A stretch of 64,000 nucleotides of DNA from Chitinophaga sp. 180180018-3. Lineage in GTDB: Bacteria > Bacteroidota > Bacteroidia > Chitinophagales > Chitinophagaceae. Positions 1-8,792 of the stretch are shown in pieces. Every line of letters begins with the position of its first letter. Position 1 is the stretch's first letter. Where the stretch lies: assembly GCF_037893185.1 (NCBI RefSeq), contig NZ_CP140772.1:5022001-5086000 (forward strand). Reading direction: 5' to 3'. The notes beneath the pieces were generated by a model. The model saw only the letters and a program-made list of their open reading frames with translations. It was not told the origin of the DNA and made no database searches. Position numbers and translations under genes: made by a program.

Positions 1-2
1 CA

Positions 3-428
3 CTCGAAGAAGCCCTCTGCTACGGCTGGATCGACGGCATGTCTAAATCAATAGACGCAGCTACTTTCAAACAAAAATTCACCCCACGCCGCCCTAAAAG
101 CATCTGGTCGGAAAGAAATACACAACATATCGCCCGCCTCACCGCTGCCGGCAAAATGAAGCCCGCAGGCATCCTGGAGGTAGAGAAAGCCAAAGCCGAC
201 GGTCGCTGGGAAAAAGCTTACGCCACATCAAAAGAAGCAACCATCCCGGAAGACTTCATGACTGCACTAAAGAAAAACAAGAAAGCAAAAGCCTTCTTCG
301 ATACACTCAACAAACAAAATTTATTCGCCATCTACTTCCGGCTGCAATCTGCGAAAAAGCCTGAAACAAGGGCCAAACGCATCGCCATGTTCATCGAAAT
401 GTTCGCGAAAGGAGAAAAATTTCATTAG
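3..428 (+). CDS. YdeI/OmpD-associated family protein, 5' truncated by window edge
   Basis: The frame is open from base 3, so the gene starts before the window; the first internal Met is at 39. The visible part carries the family hallmarks: a CYGWIDG motif followed by a basic RRPKSIWSERN segment, then a helical C-terminal half rich in Lys and Ala ending in a Lys-rich tail. This matches the YdeI/OmpD-associated (bacteriocin-protection-like) proteins, small cytoplasmic proteins whose biochemical role is poorly defined. About 142 residues are visible of a usual 185-195, so roughly the first quarter is missing. The gene converges on the NTF2-like gene on the other strand. The family call is firm, the function is not. 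Confidence 0.85.
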   Translation, partial: LEEALCYGWIDGMSKSIDAATFKQKFTPRRPKSIWSERNTQHIARLTAAGKMKPAGILEVEKAKADGRWEKAYATSKEATIPEDFMTALKKNKKAKAFFDTLNKQNLFAIYFRLQSAKKPETRAKRIAMFIEMFAKGEKFH

Positions 429-461
429 CCAGGCCGCTCACAAAAAGCAAACGACCTGGCT
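427..461. terminator. Possible bidirectional hairpin between convergent genes
   Basis: A 7-bp inverted repeat (AGCCAGG at 427-433, CCTGGCT at 455-461) begins at the stop codon of the upstream gene and is followed by a short A-rich stretch. The loop of 21 bases is long, so this is only a weak terminator candidate for the convergent pair. Confidence 0.35.
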
Positions 462-475
462 GTTAAAAACAAAGA

Positions 476-1147
476 TTAAATCATGCCATTACCATGTGGC
501 ATCACCACAGGAATCACCTGCGCAACCTGCCAATGCTCGGCCAGCAGCTGATCCTTCAATCTCCATATGTCATAAAAAACAGCATCCCCACGCGACGACT
601 GCACCATCACAAAGTTCCCCTCTCCCAGTATACGATGAACCCGGCCTGGCTCCGGTAAAGAAGCACTATGCGGAATAAAATCTTCCGAAAACAAACGGGC
701 ATCCCAGTCATGGTAAAACCGGCGCACCACGTCTTTATTAACAGCAGTCAATTCCAGGTCTTCCACTACTGAAGCGCCTGCGGTTAAATCCACGCCAAAA
801 GGCTGCTCCTGCGTCGCATCCCAGTGCTCCGCCAGCTTCCCGTCTTCGAGGCGATAAAGATCCACAACAACCAGTTTTTTACCCATAAAAGCAACGTTCA
901 TATGCAGCATTACATAATCGCCATCGGCAATGGTACGCACCACTGGAGAAGCAGCCGACGGAGGCGGTGGCGGCAACTGCTTTAAGTGGTTTAACGCCTC
1001 CAGCAGCCCTGATTTCCCGTCCTTTACCTGCGGGCTATGCTGCATATAAGAATCGTGCACGTAAGTATCTATAACGGCTGTATTCCGTTCACCAATGAGG
1101 TGCCTGAGCGCTGCCAATACGGTAGCGCGGTTATTGGATGATGTCAT
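476..1147 (-). CDS. NTF2-like/SnoaL protein with two tandem domains
   Basis: This 223-residue protein has two consecutive NTF2-like (SnoaL-type) domains. The first (about residues 5-110) has the typical helix, then YVHDSYMQHSP, then strands ending in DLYRLEDGKLAEHWDATQ. The second (about 125-215) repeats the plan, with RRFYHDWDARLFSEDFIPHSA and DIWRLKDQLLAEHWQVAQ. The repeated LAEHW motif shows the internal duplication. Such proteins form cone-shaped barrels that bind or isomerise small hydrophobic substrates, but no specific reaction can be read here. There is no signal peptide, so it should be cytoplasmic. It stands alone, with 165 bases separating it from yccF on the same strand. Confidence 0.8.
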   Translation of the reverse strand: MTSSNNRATVLAALRHLIGERNTAVIDTYVHDSYMQHSPQVKDGKSGLLEALNHLKQLPPPPPSAASPVVRTIADGDYVMLHMNVAFMGKKLVVVDLYRLEDGKLAEHWDATQEQPFGVDLTAGASVVEDLELTAVNKDVVRRFYHDWDARLFSEDFIPHSASLPEPGRVHRILGEGNFVMVQSSRGDAVFYDIWRLKDQLLAEHWQVAQVIPVVMPHGNGMI

Positions 1148-1312
1148 GTATACAAAGATGACAGCAGAATCACCCTGCTGATATGATTAAATATGTTTCA
1201 GGAAAATGTTAGTGAAAGGAAACCCGGTTCCCTTTCCGGGAAGAGGGATCTTTGAGGATCCTTAACAGATATGTGGAGATGATAATGATGCAGCAAATAT
1301 AGCGAATAAAAG

Positions 1313-1681
1313 CTAATAAATCTCTTTCCCAAAAGGAGTAAAACTCAAACTCATCAGCTTAAAATGCTGACGCGCAAAGGGAATCCCTATAATAGTAATC
1401 GCCAGTAGCAACCCAAAGAAAAGATGGGTCAAAGCTATCCAGATCCCGCCAATGAAGATCCAGATGATATTGAAGAGCGTAGACAAACACCCCGTCTGCC
1501 CGCCGGATTCACGCACCTGCCTGCCGAATGGCATCAGTACCAGGAACCCTATTTTAAAACACTGAATACCGAAGGGTATTCCTATAATCGTCAGGCATAG
1601 CAATATCCCGCTGATCATATACTGGATAAATGCAACGAAGCCTCCGAAGATGAGCCATATGATATTACCTATCAGATTCAT
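1313..1681 (-). CDS. yccF: YccF domain-containing inner-membrane protein
   Basis: The 122-residue protein consists of two copies of the YccF unit, each a pair of hydrophobic segments followed by an ITIIGIPF-type motif and a basic stretch (GIPFGIQCFKIGFLVLMPFG near residue 35 and GIPFARQHFKLMSLSFTPFG near 98). The second copy closes with FGKEIY, the usual YccF end. Four membrane segments are expected. The family is widespread in bacteria and of unknown function. Length fits full-length members. It has its own gap on both sides, so no operon partner is evident. Confidence 0.9.
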   Translation of the reverse strand: MNLIGNIIWLIFGGFVAFIQYMISGILLCLTIIGIPFGIQCFKIGFLVLMPFGRQVRESGGQTGCLSTLFNIIWIFIGGIWIALTHLFFGLLLAITIIGIPFARQHFKLMSLSFTPFGKEIY

Positions 1682-1768
1682 ACTTCAAATGTAACTTCCT
1701 TCACTGATATTAGAAAACCACTCACGGAATAAAACCCGGGTGAGGGAGCACCCACCCGGTTACAGATG

Positions 1769-3643
1769 TTATCGCTTCCAGACGTTGTCTTTCACGTTTG
1801 CGTCCATGAACAGATTACCGTCCAGCTGTATTTCCCTGGCTTCTTTCGCCAGTGTCAGCTCCAGCCGGGCCGCTTTGGTATTAGCTTTCCAGATGGCCGG
1901 TGTTTGGTGGAAACGCTGCGTTGTGCCATCTGCATACGTAACAACCACATCAAACGGCACGGCAAACCCGCCGGTATTAACGATGCGCAAACTGGCTTTC
2001 TTACCTTTCTGTTCTACGCCAGCCAGTGTCAGATCAATATAGTTATTGCTGAAAAACCAGTTGTTCCAGAACCAGTTGAGGTTCTCGCCGGCAGCGGTAT
2101 TGAACGAGTTAAAATAGTCCCAGGGAATCGGATGTTTTCCATGCCAGTTACTCATGTACGCGTGTAAGCAGCGCTTAAACCGCGCATCGCCCAGCAGGTC
2201 TTTTATGGCCAGGTAAGATAACGATGCTTTTCCGTAAGAGTTATGGCCGTAGCCGGCTCCGCTCACCTGGGTCGACATGCTGATGATGGGCTGATCTTCT
2301 TCCGTAGCGGGGCTATTGATATATTTTTCTACCCTGAATTTCTTGTAGAAATTATCTGCTACGTCCTTTCCTTTCTCCGCTATACCGATCAGGTATTCGA
2401 AAGTAGTGGCCCAGCCTTCATCCATAAATGCATAGCGGGTTTCATTGATGCCCATGTAAAACGGAAACCAGGTATGCGCCATCTCGTGGTCCTGCACCAG
2501 CTGCGCAAAATCCAGGTCATCGCCCACGGTGCCGTCGTTTACCATCATCGGGTATTCCATGTCTGCAAATCCCTGCACGGCGGTCATCACCGGGAAAGGA
2601 TACGGCACGCCCGGCCAGTTGTGAGAAAACCATCTCAGCGCGTTCTGGCCAAATGCTACGGAATGATGAAAGTCGGTGGCGGTATCGTTGTACGCGGCCT
2701 GCATGCTGGCGCGTCGCATAGTGGAGCTGTCAACTATTGCGCTGGCAGCATCCCATACATAATGGTTGCTGGCGGCGTAGGTCACATCTGCAATATGATC
2801 GGCAGTGAATTTCCAGGTATTGTGGCCGTTTCGGCGGGTCACCACTTTCTGCTGCATCTCGGCTTTGTTGGCGATGTGCATCACCTCGTCTGATGTATAA
2901 GAGGCTTTCAGGCGCTTTGCAAACTCCGGCTGCAATACTTCATCGATATTTTGCAGCATGCCTGTTCCCCATACTACGAAGTTATCCGGCACGGTTACCG
3001 ATACGGTATAGTCGTTGAAGTCGCTGTAAAATTCGGCCCTGTCCGTATGTTCTATGCCATCCCAGCCGTTGTAGTCGTCGTATACCGATACGCGCGGGTA
3101 GGCGTAAGCCATGTATACGGAGGTGCTGTCGAGCATGCCTTCTCTTCCGCTTTGTACGGATAAATCATAGTGCCAGCTGATCTGCAGCACGATGCTGTCT
3201 TTCGATGCCAGCGGCTGCGGATATGTGACATGCCCCACGGTGCCTACGTCGTTGTTGAATGGCTGTCGTACGCCGTTCACGAGCAGGGTGTCGATCACTA
3301 CGCCGTCGGTCAGGAAGTCTTTGCTGACGTACCCTGAGCGGGGCGACTGGTATTTATGCAGATTACAAATAAGCCGGATAACTGCGCCGCGGAGGGCATC
3401 CGGACTGTTGTTCACATAATGGATGGTTTCCCGGCCATTCACCCGCCTGTCGGGCGGATTCACTGCCAGATGAATATCGTACCTGCCTTTGTTTTGCCAG
3501 TAACGCGGCCCGGGTGCACCGTTCTTGTCTCTCGTTCCGTTAACATATGCCTGACGGATATTCCGCGGCATATATAATTCCTGTGCATTGGCCAGCTTGC
3601 TGATGCCGGCCAGCAGCACCAGGCTGTAAAATAATTTCGTCAT
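1769..3643 (-). CDS. M1 family zinc metallopeptidase, secreted
   Basis: This 624-residue protein has an N-terminal signal peptide (cleavage likely after ANA, residue 20), an aminopeptidase-N-like N-terminal beta domain, and the thermolysin-like M1 catalytic domain. The zinc site is complete: HEMAH at 386-390 and the third ligand Glu409, exactly 18 residues after the second His. The substrate-recognition motif that is GxMEN in classic aminopeptidases reads GFADMEYPM near 358-366, with Tyr in place of Asn. It should act in the periplasm or outside the cell on peptides, releasing N-terminal residues. The C-terminal half has lower similarity to classic PepN and lacks the long helical ERAP-like domain. 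No operon partner. Confidence 0.92.
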   Translation of the reverse strand: MTKLFYSLVLLAGISKLANAQELYMPRNIRQAYVNGTRDKNGAPGPRYWQNKGRYDIHLAVNPPDRRVNGRETIHYVNNSPDALRGAVIRLICNLHKYQSPRSGYVSKDFLTDGVVIDTLLVNGVRQPFNNDVGTVGHVTYPQPLASKDSIVLQISWHYDLSVQSGREGMLDSTSVYMAYAYPRVSVYDDYNGWDGIEHTDRAEFYSDFNDYTVSVTVPDNFVVWGTGMLQNIDEVLQPEFAKRLKASYTSDEVMHIANKAEMQQKVVTRRNGHNTWKFTADHIADVTYAASNHYVWDAASAIVDSSTMRRASMQAAYNDTATDFHHSVAFGQNALRWFSHNWPGVPYPFPVMTAVQGFADMEYPMMVNDGTVGDDLDFAQLVQDHEMAHTWFPFYMGINETRYAFMDEGWATTFEYLIGIAEKGKDVADNFYKKFRVEKYINSPATEEDQPIISMSTQVSGAGYGHNSYGKASLSYLAIKDLLGDARFKRCLHAYMSNWHGKHPIPWDYFNSFNTAAGENLNWFWNNWFFSNNYIDLTLAGVEQKGKKASLRIVNTGGFAVPFDVVVTYADGTTQRFHQTPAIWKANTKAARLELTLAKEAREIQLDGNLFMDANVKDNVWKR

Positions 3644-3772
3644 AAGGATAAAAATAGGCAGATAAGGCCATCATAAAAAATTTTTCGGGAGATGGGAAAG
3701 CAACTGGTAGCTGCCTGAAAAACGGGCATATAGAAGGGGCCCCTGGTTAGGATTACCCATAGGGCGCACCAC

Positions 3773-4762
3773 TCAGGCCGCATCTTCCTCTATAACCCTC
3801 CGGCTGTACTTACGCCGGTATTCCACTGGTGTAAGCCCGGTGATCCGCTTAAATACCTGGCGGAATGTTTTCATGTCGTTGTAACCGGCATTATACATCA
3901 ATGTGCTGATGTTGATGGAACTCTTCTCCAGCTCCTTCTTCGCAGACTCTATTTTAACGCGCTGCAAATATTCCAACGGAGTATTTTTGGTGGCGCTTTT
4001 AAAACGACGGATGAAATTGCGCTTGCTCATATTAGCCTGCTCAGCTATCTGCTCTACGGTCAGCTGCTGGTCGTAATTAGCTTCTATAAAGCTCTGCGCC
4101 TTGTGAATCCCTTCATCCTCATGGCCCCGCTGGCCCTGGAATACGGCGAAATGCGCCTGGGAAACGCGGTCGATGTCAATGGAAAACATCTTGCTAACTG
4201 CTATGCTCACATCCCTGCCGCAGAATTTCTCTATCAGGTATATGACCAGATTCAGGGAAATAAAAGCGCCGCCGCTGGTATACACGCCATCCTGATCGGT
4301 CATTACTTTATCGGGCAGCAGTTTGATATCGGGGTAACGGTTACGCATATCCTCGATCGACTGCCAATGGGAAGTGCAGGACTTACCCGTCAGCAACCCC
4401 GCTTCCGCCAGGAAATAGCTGCCTATACAAAGGCTCGCCACTTCGGTTCCACCCTCGTACATGTCCTGTATCCAGCGAATCAATGCCTTGTTCTTTTCCA
4501 GTATCGTATCCGCCGCTCCTTCAAAAGCAGGTGCAATGATCAGATCCGCCTGTTTCACTTCGTCGATGGTCTTATAACAGATGAATTGTGCCGGCCGTTG
4601 CAGCTGTATATGCTTTGTTTTTTCGCTGGTCAGCTCCAGTTTAAACGCCGGTTCCCTGCCCGTCTGCTCCAGGTAATGATTAACACCGGCAAATATATCT
4701 ATCACAACAGCCAGCGACGATAATATGGCATCTTCGAAAATAAGTAGTGATACTGTTTTCAT
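3773..4762 (-). CDS. GlxA-type transcriptional regulator (DJ-1/PfpI domain + AraC HTH)
   Basis: An N-terminal DJ-1/PfpI-like domain (about residues 1-190, with the nucleophile-elbow-like VASLCIGSYFLAEAG and Cys112) is followed by an AraC/XylS double helix-turn-helix (about 230-325; IAEQANMSKRNFIRRFK and YNDMKTFRQVFKRITGLTP). This is the GlxA architecture; the PfpI part usually serves as a sensing or dimerisation domain rather than an enzyme. The frame is open further upstream to 4840, but the conserved start of the domain (MKTVSLLIFEDA) supports 4762; 4768 is an alternative. It is divergent from the DUF899 gene with 132 bases between them, so that gene is the most likely target. The ligand is unknown. 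Confidence 0.88.
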   Translation of the reverse strand: MKTVSLLIFEDAILSSLAVVIDIFAGVNHYLEQTGREPAFKLELTSEKTKHIQLQRPAQFICYKTIDEVKQADLIIAPAFEGAADTILEKNKALIRWIQDMYEGGTEVASLCIGSYFLAEAGLLTGKSCTSHWQSIEDMRNRYPDIKLLPDKVMTDQDGVYTSGGAFISLNLVIYLIEKFCGRDVSIAVSKMFSIDIDRVSQAHFAVFQGQRGHEDEGIHKAQSFIEANYDQQLTVEQIAEQANMSKRNFIRRFKSATKNTPLEYLQRVKIESAKKELEKSSINISTLMYNAGYNDMKTFRQVFKRITGLTPVEYRRKYSRRVIEEDAA

Positions 4763-4894
4763 GACCATGGTTAAATGTTGCCCCACAAAAATAATGCTTT
4801 CATTTGGCACAAATGCCCCCTTAAATCGGCGTGTTTGCACATCTTTATTTTCATGTTAACTCCGGAGATTTGTAACAGATCAAAATGCAACATT

Positions 4895-5713
4895 ATGAGT
4901 ACCCAAACATCCACTGAACCGGCAGTAAAAGCCCGTCCGCCTCATAAAGTAGTAACCCGGGAAGAATGGACCGCTGCCAGGAAACAATTCCTCCAGAAAG
5001 AAAAGCAATACACCCGCCTGCGCGACGAGCTCACCCGCGAACGCATGGAACTGCCCTGGGAGAAAGTAACGGAAAACTATGTTTTCGATGGCCCCAACGG
5101 TAAAGTAACCCTGTCCGACCTGTTCGATGGCCGCAGCCAGCTGATTATACAGCATTTTATGTTTGGCCCCCATGAAACAGTGGGCTGCGTAGGCTGCTCT
5201 TTCAGCGCCGACTCCATCGACAGTTCCCGGCTTCACCTCGAAAACCACGATGTATCGCTGGTAGCCGTTTCCCGTGCCCCCATTGAAGTGCTGGAAGCCT
5301 TCAAAAAACGGATGGGCTGGCATTTCCAATGGGTATCTTCCGGCAACAACAATTTCAACTACGATTATTATGTGTCGTTCCATAAGAGCGACCTGGAGAA
5401 AGGCAGCGTATATTACAACTATGGTATGTTAGAAGGGTTATCCCACACAACGGAAGACCTGCCAGGGCTCAGCTGCTTCTATAAAGACGCGGCGGGCGAC
5501 ATCTACCATACTTACTCTACCTATGCACGGGGAGGAGAACTGCAGCTGATAGTGTATAACTACCTCGATATTGCGCCACTGGGCCGCAATGAAGGCGAGG
5601 GCCTGACCGACTGGGTCAGACATCACGATAAATACCAATCCGGAGGAAAAGTAGATCCAACAGGGAAGTATCACGAAGAAAATACGCCGGGTTCTTGCTG
5701 TAACCACGATTAA
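4895..5713 (+). CDS. DUF899 family thioredoxin-like protein
   Basis: The 272-residue protein opens with a charged helical region, then the family pattern LPWEKVTENYVFDGPNGKV and a thioredoxin-like core. A CVGC pair (Cys98, Cys101) lies after GPHETVG, in the position of the redox motif, followed by SFSADSID and the aromatic WVSSGNNNFNYDY segment typical of DUF899. Family members are thought to be thioredoxin-fold oxidoreductases; no substrate has been assigned that can be read here. An earlier in-frame ATG at 4775 gives an extension unlike the family, so 4895 was chosen. The protein ends in a Cys-Cys-Asn-His tail. The small membrane protein starts 7 bases downstream, so they are probably cotranscribed. 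Confidence 0.85.
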   Translation: MSTQTSTEPAVKARPPHKVVTREEWTAARKQFLQKEKQYTRLRDELTRERMELPWEKVTENYVFDGPNGKVTLSDLFDGRSQLIIQHFMFGPHETVGCVGCSFSADSIDSSRLHLENHDVSLVAVSRAPIEVLEAFKKRMGWHFQWVSSGNNNFNYDYYVSFHKSDLEKGSVYYNYGMLEGLSHTTEDLPGLSCFYKDAAGDIYHTYSTYARGGELQLIVYNYLDIAPLGRNEGEGLTDWVRHHDKYQSGGKVDPTGKYHEENTPGSCCNHD

Positions 5714-5720
5714 TCGGCAT

Positions 5721-6038
5721 ATGAAACCATATTGTTCCTGCGGTGGCGCTACGGGCAGCGACCACCGCAAAACAGCTCCTGCACAGACCACAGGTCCGCT
5801 TACATGCTGGCAACGCATCGTAAAATTCTCAAAATGGGCGGCGCCGGGCATCACCCTGGCACTCATTCCGAAGTGCCCGTTATGCCTGGCTGCATACGTA
5901 GCCATCGGTACAGGAATCGGGTTGTCTGTAACCGCCGCTACGTGGCTGAGAACCGGGCTCGTGGTATTGTGTGTGGGGTCGCTCACTTACCTGGTTACTT
6001 CCAGGCTATGGATGCTGTATAAGCAGCACCGGCACTAA
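5721..6038 (+). CDS. Small Cys-rich membrane protein
   Basis: This 105-residue protein has a short N-terminal segment with a CxC pair (YCSCGG), a first hydrophobic stretch that carries IPKCPLCLAAY (two Cys around Pro-Leu, near residues 50-58), and a second membrane segment near 70-93. Paired cysteines in a first membrane helix resemble small metal-transport proteins of the MerC type, but similarity is not enough to assign a function. It follows the DUF899 gene by 7 bases. Its stop codon overlaps the stop codon of the GNAT gene on the other strand by 4 bases. Confidence 0.6.
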   Translation: MKPYCSCGGATGSDHRKTAPAQTTGPLTCWQRIVKFSKWAAPGITLALIPKCPLCLAAYVAIGTGIGLSVTAATWLRTGLVVLCVGSLTYLVTSRLWMLYKQHRH

Positions 6039-6553
6039 TGTTTCAGCTCAATATCAAATAACACCAGATCTTCCGGCTCTCCCGGCGGCATAATAGTTCC
6101 CTGCTGGATAAAACCCGAGCGTTTCAATAAATTAATAGACCGCTGATTATCCTGCTGGGTAATAGCCAGCAACCGAGGTAAGGCCAGTTCATTTTTTGTA
6201 TAATCCAATACCGCCATGGTGGCTTCATAGGCCAGCCCCTTCCCTTCTACTTCCGGCAGGAAAGCAAAACCCAGGTCGGGTACTTCCAGGTATTTCCGTT
6301 TAAAGAGGCCGCACATACCAATAGGCCTGCCTGTTTCCTTCAGCACCACTACCAATGCCCCATATCCCTGTTCCGCATATACCCGCAACAGGTTGTTCAT
6401 GATATAACGTTGCGCATCAGCCAGGGTATGGATCTGCCGGTCGCCGATATACTGCAGCCAGGAAGGGGTGTTCAGCAGTTCGAAAATAAATTCGTCGTCT
6501 GACGCAGCAAAAGTACGCAGCTGCAAACGGGGGGTTTCAATAATGATCTTCAT
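6035..6553 (-). CDS. GNAT family N-acetyltransferase (RimJ/RimL type)
   Basis: The 172-residue protein has the RimJ/RimL-like start ETPRLQLRTF, the acetyl-CoA loop region around FLPEVEGKGLAYEA (motif A, about residues 95-110), and the late NQRSINLLKRSGF segment (about 140-152). It should transfer acetyl from acetyl-CoA to an amino group; the acceptor (protein N-terminus or small amine) cannot be told. It begins 4 bases after the preceding minus-strand gene, so it belongs to the AI-2E transporter/helical-protein/GNAT unit. Confidence 0.88.
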   Translation of the reverse strand: MKIIIETPRLQLRTFAASDDEFIFELLNTPSWLQYIGDRQIHTLADAQRYIMNNLLRVYAEQGYGALVVVLKETGRPIGMCGLFKRKYLEVPDLGFAFLPEVEGKGLAYEATMAVLDYTKNELALPRLLAITQQDNQRSINLLKRSGFIQQGTIMPPGEPEDLVLFDIELKH

Positions 6554-6557
6554 TCAT

Positions 6558-7037
6558 TTATTTTTTTCGCAGCTCCTGCAGCTGACGCTGATAATCATAT
6601 TGCAGATCTTCATGCTCGCCGGCTATCACTTTTTCAATTTTCTTCAGCTGCTGATCATAGAGGTTATTTAACTGGATACTGTAGGAAGATAGTAATCCGC
6701 TTTCTTTCATCTTTGTACAAAAATATACCAGCAACTCCGCCTCTGCCGGTTTTGATCCCATATAACGTATATGCTTATTCGTTATACGGAGTATCTTCCT
6801 CAGGCGTTTCTTTGCATGATACAATTTATCACCGGTCATCTCTTCAAAGCCGCTGTCTATTTCTTCTTTCACGGTAGTAAGATAACCTTCCGGATCATGT
6901 GCCTCAAATAACAGGTAGCTAAGCAGTTCCTTGTTATCGAGTTTATACCTGGCCAGCCGCAAACAAAGGGCAGATAAGGCCGACGGCGGCAGGGTACTTA
7001 GTTCCTTTTTAATATCGCTGACAGAAGCTGCTTTCAT
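6558..7037 (-). CDS. Hypothetical all-helical cytoplasmic protein
   Basis: I do not recognise a characterised family. The 159 residues are almost entirely predicted helix, rich in Leu, Lys and Glu, with an early LPPSALSALCLRLARYKLDNKELLSYLLFE segment (given in parts: LPPSALSALCLRL, then ARYKLDNKELL) and a Lys/Arg-rich coiled tail (QRQLQELRKK). No signal peptide or membrane span. Proteins of this look are common as conserved hypotheticals in Chitinophagaceae. It lies between the AI-2E transporter (17-base gap) and the GNAT gene (4-base gap), so it is almost certainly cotranscribed with them. Confidence 0.65.
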   Translation of the reverse strand: MKAASVSDIKKELSTLPPSALSALCLRLARYKLDNKELLSYLLFEAHDPEGYLTTVKEEIDSGFEEMTGDKLYHAKKRLRKILRITNKHIRYMGSKPAEAELLVYFCTKMKESGLLSSYSIQLNNLYDQQLKKIEKVIAGEHEDLQYDYQRQLQELRKK

Positions 7038-7054
7038 ATTTGCGAATATACTAT

Positions 7055-8143
7055 CTATTCCGCAGCAGCAGGCTTGCCACCTTTTCTTTCCAGCCAGGAA
7101 TTAAATACTGTATAAAACACCGCCACGATAATAGCGCCCTTGAATATCCCTGTAAAGCCCCAGGCAGCCACGCCTCCGATCACCCCCAGGAACAACACCA
7201 GGAAAGGCAGCTTGCCGCTACGGGCTATCAGGTAAGGTTTGAGGATCGCCTCTCCTATGAGTATCCCTACACCGTATATGATCAGGAAAAGCGTCATCCC
7301 CGGATGGCCCTGCATGGCCATCCAGATGGTAACAGGTACCCATACTACCAGTGGCCCTATTTGTATGACTACCAGGAAAAACACCACCGCTGCTAATCCC
7401 AGCGCAATCGGGATGCCCGCTATTTTAAGTCCTATCCAGGCAACAATAGCGGTAATAAAAGCAGTGCCCATTACGCCTATAGATACGCCCTTCACTGCCA
7501 TAGTGGTAGCTTTCAGCAGGTCGCTGCCTTCTTTCTTTCCCAGCAGATGCTCCGCCGTGGCCCTGATAGGCCGCACCGATTTTTCGCCGCTCACCAGGAA
7601 AAATGCGGATATGATAATCCCGATTATCAGCTGCACCGCCGCTCCGATTATACCGGCGCCGCTGCTGATAACATGATGCAGCACCGTACGCACCTGCTGC
7701 TCCCGTACATTATTGGAAATAGTTTCTCTGGGGCTTTCCTGCAGATGCTGCCAGAAGTCGCTGATCTCAACGCCCACATAAGGAATATTAATAACCCATT
7801 GCGGCAACGGCGGAAGACCGTTCTCCTTCACATTGGCAATCCAGTGTATGGCTTCCCGGATATGCGAACCCAGCGCAGCAATGATATAGGTGACCGGCAG
7901 CGCAATGATAGCGATAACTACAATGGCATAAACCGTAGCCGCCAGCTTACGCCGGCCGCCAAACCAGACTGCCATACGCTCGAACAGCTGATGAAACGAC
8001 ACAGAAAAGATCAGCGCAAAGGTGAGTACGCCGAAAAAGATACGCAACACATCATACAGCGCCAATAACAGGGCCAGCAACAACAGCAGCACAAGTATAG
8101 ATTCTATCATGTTCCTGGAAGCCGGCCGGTGAAGGTTATTCAT
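7055..8143 (-). CDS. AI-2E family transporter
   Basis: The 362-residue protein has about seven to eight membrane segments arranged as in the AI-2E (YdiK/TqsA/PerM) family: two at the N-terminus, a periplasmic middle region (about 95-160), then a cluster including IIGAAVQLIIGIIISAFF, the conserved GVSIGVMGTAFITAIVAWIG and the late FLGVIGGVAAWGFTGIFKG motif. Members export signalling molecules, Na+ or other small solutes; the substrate cannot be told. It is the first gene of a minus-strand unit with the helical protein and the GNAT. A second in-frame Met at residue 12 is an alternative start. Confidence 0.88.
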   Translation of the reverse strand: MNNLHRPASRNMIESILVLLLLLALLLALYDVLRIFFGVLTFALIFSVSFHQLFERMAVWFGGRRKLAATVYAIVVIAIIALPVTYIIAALGSHIREAIHWIANVKENGLPPLPQWVINIPYVGVEISDFWQHLQESPRETISNNVREQQVRTVLHHVISSGAGIIGAAVQLIIGIIISAFFLVSGEKSVRPIRATAEHLLGKKEGSDLLKATTMAVKGVSIGVMGTAFITAIVAWIGLKIAGIPIALGLAAVVFFLVVIQIGPLVVWVPVTIWMAMQGHPGMTLFLIIYGVGILIGEAILKPYLIARSGKLPFLVLFLGVIGGVAAWGFTGIFKGAIIVAVFYTVFNSWLERKGGKPAAAE

Positions 8144-8215
8144 ACGGCAATCGTTTTAGGCTTATTACATAAATATACCACCATTACCGCATAAAATTGC
8201 TACGCCGTATGTTCC

Positions 8216-8788
8216 CTACAATGCTGCTGCCCACTCACCGGCAGTTTTCACGGTCGCCTGCCTGGGAAAGATCTTTTTCACCAGGAAATCGTGTGTTTCC
8301 GGATCCCTGTCGGCACAGCAATCAGACAACACCGTGATCTCGTAATCTTTATCTGCAGCTTCTCTCAATGTGCTCAGCACCACGCCGCTGGTCGACAACC
8401 CCGTGAGCACCAGTTGCTCCGCCCGGTATCTTCCCAGCACCAGCTCCAGATCGCATCCGGCAAAGGCGCTCACTCTTTTTTTGTTCACCACAATTTCTCC
8501 CGGCAAAGGCGCCACGGCAGCAGGAATAGCCGCCCCCTCATCTTTCTCCAATACAAACCAGCCACCGCTCCTGAAAAGCTGCTGGAACATTTTGTTCTCC
8601 GGGTGCACTTCAGGATATCCCTCACGGAAGCCCAGCACGGCATATACCACAGGGATACCTTTCGCTCTGGCTGCTGCTATGGCGGTTTGAAGATTCGCTG
8701 TCAGCTGGTGGCTGTCGGACGCAATGCTCATCGCCCTTTCCTGGATATCCATTACCAGCAATACTGTAGATGAATTTGTTGATGTCAT
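8216..8788 (-). CDS. Isochorismatase-like hydrolase lacking the usual catalytic Cys
   Basis: The 190-residue alpha/beta protein has the isochorismatase fold: LLVMDIQ with the catalytic Asp near residue 14, VNKKRVSAF with the conserved Lys, and the TSGVVLSTLREAADKDYE turn followed by LSDCCADRD. In cysteine-hydrolase members (nicotinamidase, YcaC) the nucleophile Cys sits in the turn; here that position is Val, as in isochorismatases that use Asp. So it is more likely an isochorismatase-type than an amidase-type enzyme. It starts 4 bases after the MFS stop codon and is the last gene of the MarR-MFS-hydrolase unit, which suggests a role in handling the exported or inducing compound. Confidence 0.87.
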   Translation of the reverse strand: MTSTNSSTVLLVMDIQERAMSIASDSHQLTANLQTAIAAARAKGIPVVYAVLGFREGYPEVHPENKMFQQLFRSGGWFVLEKDEGAAIPAAVAPLPGEIVVNKKRVSAFAGCDLELVLGRYRAEQLVLTGLSTSGVVLSTLREAADKDYEITVLSDCCADRDPETHDFLVKKIFPRQATVKTAGEWAAAL

Positions 8789-8792
8789 ATGC

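Noticed and set aside
2243..2893. Open frame of 216 codons antisense to the M1 peptidase
   Set aside because: Opposite a gene with an intact zinc site; His/Val-rich composition is what reverse reading of such a gene gives.
4805..4816. GGCA-CAAA-TGCC inverted repeat between the GlxA-type regulator and DUF899 gene
   Set aside because: Arms of only 4 bp are expected by chance; no supporting second copy nearby.
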